This document shows, piece after piece, positions 58,004-64,000 of a stretch of DNA of 64,000 nt (positions are counted from its first letter, which is position 1; each line of letters begins with the position of its first letter). The position numbers and the translations under genes were made by a program. The DNA is taken from NCBI RefSeq assembly GCF_014805625.2, contig NW_023998433.1:3423647-3487646 (forward strand), written 5' to 3'. This DNA is from Glossina fuscipes (Eukaryota; Arthropoda; Insecta; Diptera; Glossinidae). Below the pieces are notes generated by a model. It saw nothing but the letters and a program-made list of their open reading frames with translations. It was not told where the DNA came from and made no database searches.

Positions 58004-58901
58004 TTTTTGTTGTTTAATTTGACGAAATCTGCTGCCGATCCCCATCAAACACTTTTAGAAGCTTACGATGATGCCCCTTCATCATATCCAAATTGTCAGT
58101 TTTGGTTTCAACAGTTTAATAGCGGTCGCTTTGATGCCAATAACAAATAATGGCCTGCAAGACCAAAAAATGAATTGCACGATTTCTTGGACGAAAACTC
58201 AGCTCAAACTTTCCGAGAACTTTCCAACAGCTTAACAGTTCATGAATCAACAGTTTTTAGACGTTTACATGCGATGGGAAAAATCCAAAATAAGACAAAA
58301 TGGCTACCATGCTAATTGACTGAAAATTCCGTTTCGAACCACTACAACATTGCTGTTTGATTGCTTGCCGCACAAAAAAAAGCCAATTTACTATATCGTA
58401 TTGTAACTAGCGATCAAAAGTGTATCTATTATAACAATTCCAACCGCAAACAGTCGTTGATTGGCCCAGGAAAGCCACCCACATCCATCTAAAACTTTGC
58501 TATGCATACGGCGGGATCAGCAAAGTGTATTGCATTACGAACTGCTAAAATCAAATGAAACTCCTACTGTAGATGTTAACCGACGCCAATTGACCAAGCT
58601 GACAGATGTATTCTTGCAAAAAAGACCAGAAATAGCAGCTAAAATGGCTATCACACATTGACTATTTTGGCCACTTATTGCAATTGTTGTCAAGGATACA
58701 CTGTTACAGATCGAATGAGAAGTTCTGCCACACCCAATGTACTCAGTAGACATGGCGCTTTCTGATTACCACCTGTTGAGAGCGATGCAACATGGCTTTA
58801 ATAGTACGCTATTCCGCAAAGTTGATGGGATGCGAGAACAAGTCGATGATTTAATTGCTGCCAAACCAAATCGTTTTGTCGACACGGTATCGCCATCTTA
58901 G
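58004..58901 (+). pseudogene. Mariner transposase relic (D,D34D type), heavily decayed
   Basis: Successive homologous pieces in changing frames cover most of a mariner transposase. They are NLTKSAADPHQTLLEAYDD and FWFQQFNSGRFD (first DNA-binding helix set, 58016-58130), DENSAQTFRELSNSLTVHES (58190-58250), MGKIQNKTKWLPC (the WVPHEL region, about 58274), YRIVTSDQKCIYYN (first catalytic Asp, normally TGDE), HYELLKSNET, and near the end VLPHPMYSVDMALSDYHLL (third Asp). The second catalytic motif (HDNARPH) is replaced. Several stops interrupt it (TAA after FDANNK, TAA after WLPC, TGA for Trp). No TIRs were found. A different mariner lineage from the short element at 33077. Confidence 0.82.
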
Positions 58902-59754
58902 CAGACAGATAGAAAAATTTTATAAAAAATTATAGGAAATATATAATAATTATATAATAAATATATATTGTACCAATTTTTCTCAATAAATGCCTTTTCA
59001 AAGTGTAAAAATGATCAAAATACATGAAATCACGTAATAATTTGGTATATATGCTGTGATCCCTTTTACTAAGCTAAATCGAAGGTGTGACTATAGTTGT
59101 TAAAACTGAATTGATCATTGATAACTGTTGCTAAACATAGCTATTCTTTGTATTTCAGCGTAAAATGAAAATGCTATCGGATAAAGAGGGAAACATTTTA
59201 ATAACTTTTATAGGATAAACAGTTGGCTTAAACTAAAACAAAAGCGGAGAAAACACTTGTAAATATTAACCAAATGTCCGAAGATGAAGAAATGCCTCAA
59301 ACTCACCAGTTTAAGGTGAAAGAAACCCCATCTCCATGACCACACCTCAAAAAAGAGCAACCGCAATAAGCCGAATCTACGAAGAATGCATACGTGCTTG
59401 AAAATTACAACGGTGCAGAAACAAAGACTTTGAAATACTCTGAATAATTTTAAAGTTTATTTAAAACTGCGCTAAAGCTAGTGCAAGACTTGCCGTTGCA
59501 TACTTTTTCTTATTTCGTTGCTTATACTCATCAGTTGGGTTTCCCTGGCTTTCATTACTACATTTAATGACAAGCAAAAAAAAAATGAGAATGCTTCTAA
59601 TATTCAATTCTTAAATAAAAAAAAACAAGAAATTTCACTGAAGTGAAGATTGCCCACCAGGATAACCCACATTTTTTACGGGTCGTCTCTTCGCGTATAC
59701 CTATAATCTAATGCTTCTTCGAAAATTTTAAAACAAAATTTATTTATAAATATA
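58902..59754. other. Stretch without a supported gene
   Basis: Around 59275 a short frame MSEDEEMPQTHQFKVKETPS looks protein-like but stops after 21 codons. It may belong with the fragment that follows. The rest is AT-rich. Confidence 0.35.
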
Positions 59755-60000
59755 ATGAATGTGCTAAAGCCAATGAATGGACTTTGTTAGAAGAGGGAAA
59801 ACTTTGGCGGTTAGATACGGTGAAAAGTGATACCTTGCAGGGAGATGCTTGGTCCAATGGGTACCATGTTTTGAATTTGGTTGAGAAATTGTTAACGCAA
59901 AAAATTGAACATCTTAATTTTGTTCCTAACGAATACAGGTTCAAGTTACGCAACTTGGTTTTGAAACATTCAGAGGACTTTAGCTATATTTGTATATACT
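59755..60000 (+). pseudogene. Protein-like fragment, possibly LTR-element pol linker
   Basis: About 80 codons read as protein: ANEWTLLEEGKLWRLDTVKS, then an intervening part, then LNFVPNEYRFKLRNLVLKHS followed by EDFSYI. The last block resembles the linker between protease and RT in Gypsy-type pol (L-x-PE-Y-R-x-x-L-x-x-L-L-x-x-x-x-D-x-F-S). That would normally lead into the RT, but the homology stops at 60000 in AT-rich sequence. No LTRs, PBS or RT motifs were seen nearby. Assignment is tentative. Confidence 0.3.
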
Positions 60001-61892
60001 GTTCAAGACAGTTTAAAACAAAAATATGCAATGTATTACTTGCAAATGACATATGTATGAATTTTGCATAAAGACTCATCACTTAGAAAGTGATATTGAC
60101 AAAAAATTTATGTATTTATTATGCACAAATTATATTAAGTACGAACGTCAATTTCTGGACAGAGGGAAAAAAAGTCTATGGGCCTGAAATATTTTTGGCG
60201 TAGCAGCCATTTGAAATAAATGCTAACGCGCCTGTTACAATACCTAAAGGGTGGTGCGGAGAATTGCAAAAAATGAAGTAAAAAATTGATATTGAATTGA
60301 AGTGAATTTTATGTAAATAAATTAATATAATTTCTAATAATTTGCAATCCCTCATCATTTATGAATGTATAAAATAAATTGAAATAAATCTGCAAATTGT
60401 AATCCCCAAAACCATGTTTAAAAACCGTTATGTGCTTCCTCGACTAGTTTTCCAAAAACTCAGGCTTAAGAGAACTGCCTATTAATTATTAGAGTTACGC
60501 ACGTACACGCGCACACAAACATTTTTGTCATAGCATATATTGATTGTACATGCCTATAGAATGTTATGAATAAAATTGTACGCAATTCATATTTAGAAAA
60601 ATGGTGACAACTCAATATCATGTATATAATTTCTTAGGCAAATGCGTGGACAAACGGTCCAGGGTAATGAAATTAAGTTTTTCTGATAGGTTTTCGCGTC
60701 CCTTAAAACATATCAAAAAACTCGTTACAATTTTTTACACAAACTTTGTGAATGGTAACCTTTCGCCAACAATACACATGTACCATATGGTAATTACAAG
60801 GAAACATTTTTTTTTTAATTTCTTATAACATTTCTGCATAATTTCTTATTTTATTTACGCTTTTATTTCCATTTATGTTTAGTTTTTCTAATCATTTTAT
60901 AACGTGTAATTATCAATTACCTTAGCAGAGACGCGCACCCAAATGTGAAGATAGCCTAGAATAGAATATATGTCATAGAATAGAATGTGTCTTTTCGTCT
61001 TGCTATAATGTGTGGGCTAACTTCACATCTGTGAAATTTCTTAATAAAAAGGTAAAGAAAATTATTTAAAACATTTGAGAAAATCTTAGATAGAATTGTT
61101 AAGAGTAATCCTAACTGTTGAATGTTGTGAATAGAATCTGAATTCGCAACTTAACATAACTCGTAATGTACTGTCCAACGCACGGTCTACGAATTCCTCA
61201 GATTCTCAGGATTCCAAAAATAGTTCCCACCCAAAATACCAAAATCTTGCCTTCGAATTGTTTGGCCCTTGTTGTCTGAGTGAGCTTTAAATGCTTAGGG
61301 CAAATAATTGAAAGAGCAATAAAAATAAATATATTGATTTTTATATGAAAATTGGGGTTCCGTCTTTAGCTATTCTTTCACATTGATCTGATTTTTCTTT
61401 GAGAGTTTCTAACAATTCGTATTCACAAAGATCGTAAAATATCTTTTATTCCAGAATCATTCCAAAAATTAAAGGTAAGACAATGTTTAAGAATTTGTGA
61501 TTGTGTTACATTTTCTCAAAGCAAATGACACGAAATTCTTACAAACTTCGTCCTTCACTAGGATGTAAATGAATTGCTAACTGCTTACAGCGTGTACAAT
61601 TTATCTTTATCAAGATTTCTGATGCTTAAAACTTTCAGAACAAAAAGATTCCGAATCCAAATACTGTTCAATTGAAGCTTAATGTCAGTTATTTATTTTT
61701 CCTCTCCGGGCTTAATCATCTCTTTTTTCTTTCTTTAATTACGTATTTAACGATACGCAAGAGCTTTAGTTAAAGTAAAAAATTAACTTTCCGCATTTGA
61801 TTTAATATAACTGCATATATTTTTAATTGAAATCCTTTCGTTTGAAATTCACAGTTAGGCTCCTTTCACAAAATGTACTTTCATAGTTTCTT
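60001..61892. other. Stretch without a supported gene
   Basis: AT-rich, short ORFs only. The part near 61815-61890 should be the 3' UTR of the minus-strand gene to the right. ATTAAAAATA near 61823 could act as a poly(A) signal. Confidence 0.4.
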
Positions 61893-62301
61893 CTACAATG
61901 GGAAAGCAATGTCAGAATCGGAATCTGCGTAATCGTTGTCATCTCTACCCTCTGAAGATGAGTCAGTTTCCTCTCCTTCGTCCGTTTCTTGGACATACGG
62001 TAGTTTATAACTTTCTCGATTGGGAACATTCCACAAGCCTTTAAGAATTATTCCCTCGCATGTCATTCCACACAAGGGCTCCTTATCATAAAGTGCGCTT
62101 TTATAAATTTTTGCAAAATAAGTGCAAAGCTCATCCCTTACTTTCTGGTAAGTTGGACATACTTCTTTAATGTAATAAGGAGGCAAGAATACTGCCAAGC
62201 AATTTTGTATGAAAAACAACAGCGTCGCTAAAGCTTTCGAGAAAATCTGTAATTTTATGAACATTATTTTACTTTAAAGCGAGTATAAGAATTCTTACCA
62301 T
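61893..62301 (-). CDS. Small secreted four-cysteine protein, paralogue A with acidic tail (predicted, spliced)
   Basis: Exon 1 is predicted to end with the ATG (62299-62301) directly before a GTAAGAA donor. The 52-nt intron (62298-62247) ends AAATTACAG. Exon 2 (62246-61893) gives 118 residues: signal peptide MIFSKALATLLFFIQNCLA, then VFLPPYYIKEVCP, the same C-x10-C-x17-C-x3-C spacing as paralogue B, and CGMTCEGIILKGLWNVP. About 35 further residues form an acidic Ser/Asp/Glu-rich tail absent from B (GEETDSSSEGRDDNDYADSD), ending IAFPL. Without splicing an in-frame ATG at 62262-62264 (MFIKLQ) would give 123 residues. The conserved intron position in B favours splicing. A TATATATA run at about 62381-62400, some 90 nt upstream of the ATG, may hold the TATA box. 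Function unknown; export is inferred from the signal peptide. Confidence 0.72.
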
Positions 62302-62849
62302 ATTTTTTTATTTTTGTTGTAAATAACTTTTAAAATTGAATGCCCCTTTCCATAAGCTCTGTCATTTTTGAACAATAAAAAATATATATATATATATAAA
62401 TAGTATTTCATTGCAATTGCTTTAATATAAAGCATACATAAAACCCTTAAAGCTATCATTACATAAAAAAAAAAGAAAAACTAATGGGAGTTGAAAATGC
62501 AGAAAACAGCTTAGTTATTTCGCACGTATTACTTAATGTTATTTGAAAATTTCCCGTAATTCAATTCATCTTCTATTTCCAATTCCTTTTTTTCGAAGTA
62601 GAAACAAGAAACTATGGCATTATGCGTTTACAATTTAGTTTAAATATTTAATCGCCTGAATAATAGCGATTAATAGTATGCATTAGTATTAAATTTTTTT
62701 TTTTTTTTATGCATTTTCATTTAAATTGTTATTAACTTTTGTCCTCATGACTTCAATAAAAATGTAAGCAACGACGATAATAGTCAATTTTGAGTAGAGC
62801 AGAGACGATTATATTTCATGCAATGTTTTAAACGTCAAAAGATCCCGAT

Positions 62850-62980
62850 TGCCATAAATAAATACGTTTGTGATATATAATTGTATTCGGATATATTCCC
62901 CAATCAAACGACCTCGATACCCTCGAATGAATACGTGATATATGATGGTATTGGGATACATTCCCCAATTGACGTTAGTT
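62850..62980. repeat. Imperfect tandem duplication (two units of about 70 bp)
   Basis: Unit 1 holds AATACGTTTGTGATATATAA, then TTGTATTCGGATATATTCCC and CAATC. Unit 2 holds AATACGTGATATATGATGGT, then ATTGGGATACATTCCCCAAT. They lie head to tail with several substitutions and a 3-nt indel. Confidence 0.6.
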
Positions 62981-64000
62981 CCACGAATCTATCCCAAGAT
63001 ACAACCGTAACGTATAGCAAATATACCAAATTCAAGTAGCGATAGGAAGCATACTTAACCGTATTATCGAACAAAATGAAAAAAAAAATTTTTCTTAAGC
63101 CTTTCAACTTCGCTGTCTGTAAATCTCCTTCTTTATGCTATTACTCTTATTTTGTTTTTATCTTTAATATGTGGGTCGATGTAGCAACAGAAGTTATTTC
63201 TATTACATGGGGTTGTATACAAAATGTTATGTTACTTCTATAAACAATCAATTGTGTATAACCAATTAAGCTCTCAAGAACCATATCGGAGGATGCTATG
63301 CAGAAATTGGAAGGGTTTATAAAAAATTTTATTGCTCTTCTTCCTCTTCCTTTTTATGATGAATTTTAAATTAAAATAAAAGAAAAGCAGACATATCTTA
63401 AGACATTTTCCAATTACAAGCAGACATATAACCGAAACCGAATAATGTTACTTAAGTTTTCTTGCTTATTGTACTTCTGAATGTAATATGTAGAATTAAG
63501 CCAAGAATGGATGAGCTGAGTTAGACCTTTCGGTCTTACTCCTTAAGAGTCCTTAACACAACACACTCGAATAAATTAGCGGGCAGACAACTAAGTTGAC
63601 GATAATTGAAAGAAAAAAATGTGTATATGCTAAGATAAACTTTTTATAATTCTCATCCAAGTCCATGAATTTAGATGGGTATCTTTCAAGCATCTAAAGT
63701 TATAATCGTATATTTACATATATAACTGCATTATTTACTGAACAATGGAATCAATGCTCGTGCACGTAACAAATACACTCTTTTACCTGTATATATATGT
63801 ATTTATACATACATTTGTATATGTGAGAAAAATTCAAAATCATTAAAAAATCAATCACTTCTTATGTAATAATGTTTTAAGTTCAGTTGCCAAAAATAGG
63901 CGTAAAACAAACCAAACCCTTAAAATGTAATTTTTTATTGTATTACTTAATTGTGTGTCTAATTTTTTCAGTTTCGAATTTGCAATTGCACGACCAGTTT
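62981..64000. other. AT-rich stretch to the right edge, no gene seen
   Basis: Contains a TATATATG patch near 63790. No ORF, RNA gene or element recognised. Confidence 0.45.

Noticed and set aside
1..64000. CRISPR arrays, bacterial operons, Shine-Dalgarno sites, rRNA genes
   Set aside because: None seen. The sequence is plainly eukaryotic, and no regularly spaced identical repeats occur apart from microsatellites.

Overview
The window looks like repeat-rich nuclear DNA of a higher fly. It is strongly AT-rich, with many TA, TTA and TAA microsatellites, decayed LINEs of the I and CR1/Jockey groups, mariner and piggyBac relics, solo-LTR-like sequences and minimal (52-68 nt) introns. A tephritid fruit fly is my best guess. 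It rests on the style of the elements and on a dispersed repeat I associate with tephritid genomes, not on a diagnostic host gene. Two 10-N stretches (11824-11833, 26740-26749) mark assembly joins.

Layout. 1-1800 (-): I-clade LINE with a zinc-knuckle ORF1 and the start of ORF2, running off the left edge. 4736-7933 (+): CR1-like LINE, 5' truncated but with a readable RT. 8378-11515 (+) and 22253-24680 (-): two inverted copies of another LINE. 11713-13540: LTR-type debris, including two solo-LTR-like units side by side. 13540-22250: AT-rich non-coding DNA with microsatellites, a 78-bp tandem duplication and one exon-like ORF. 27640-30005, 33637-36540 and 38345-39120 (all -): three more CR1-like copies. 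The largest has a PHD-type finger in ORF1, and the two longer ones have each lost the RT palm through different internal deletions. 33077-33605: a mariner-derived short element with matching TIRs. 41984-42217 (-): piggyBac transposase fragment. 45265-45547 (+): frameshifted coding relic of unknown identity. 46272-47312: longest copy of a dispersed repeat seen four times. 58004-58901 (+): decayed mariner transposase.

The best candidates for living host genes are two small paralogues on the minus strand near the right end, 55207-55541 (88 aa) and 61893-62301 (118 aa). Each is predicted to have an intron directly after the ATG, a signal peptide, and four cysteines spaced C-x10-C-x17-C-x3-C, identical in both. 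I do not recognise the family. A second pair of similar segments (about 51690-51965 and 56800-56985), each left of one paralogue, suggests that the locus arose by a larger tandem duplication. This small secreted-protein cluster is the most likely undescribed item in the window. Everything else recognisable is transposon sediment, and no large conserved housekeeping gene is visible; multi-exon genes with small exons could be missed by eye.
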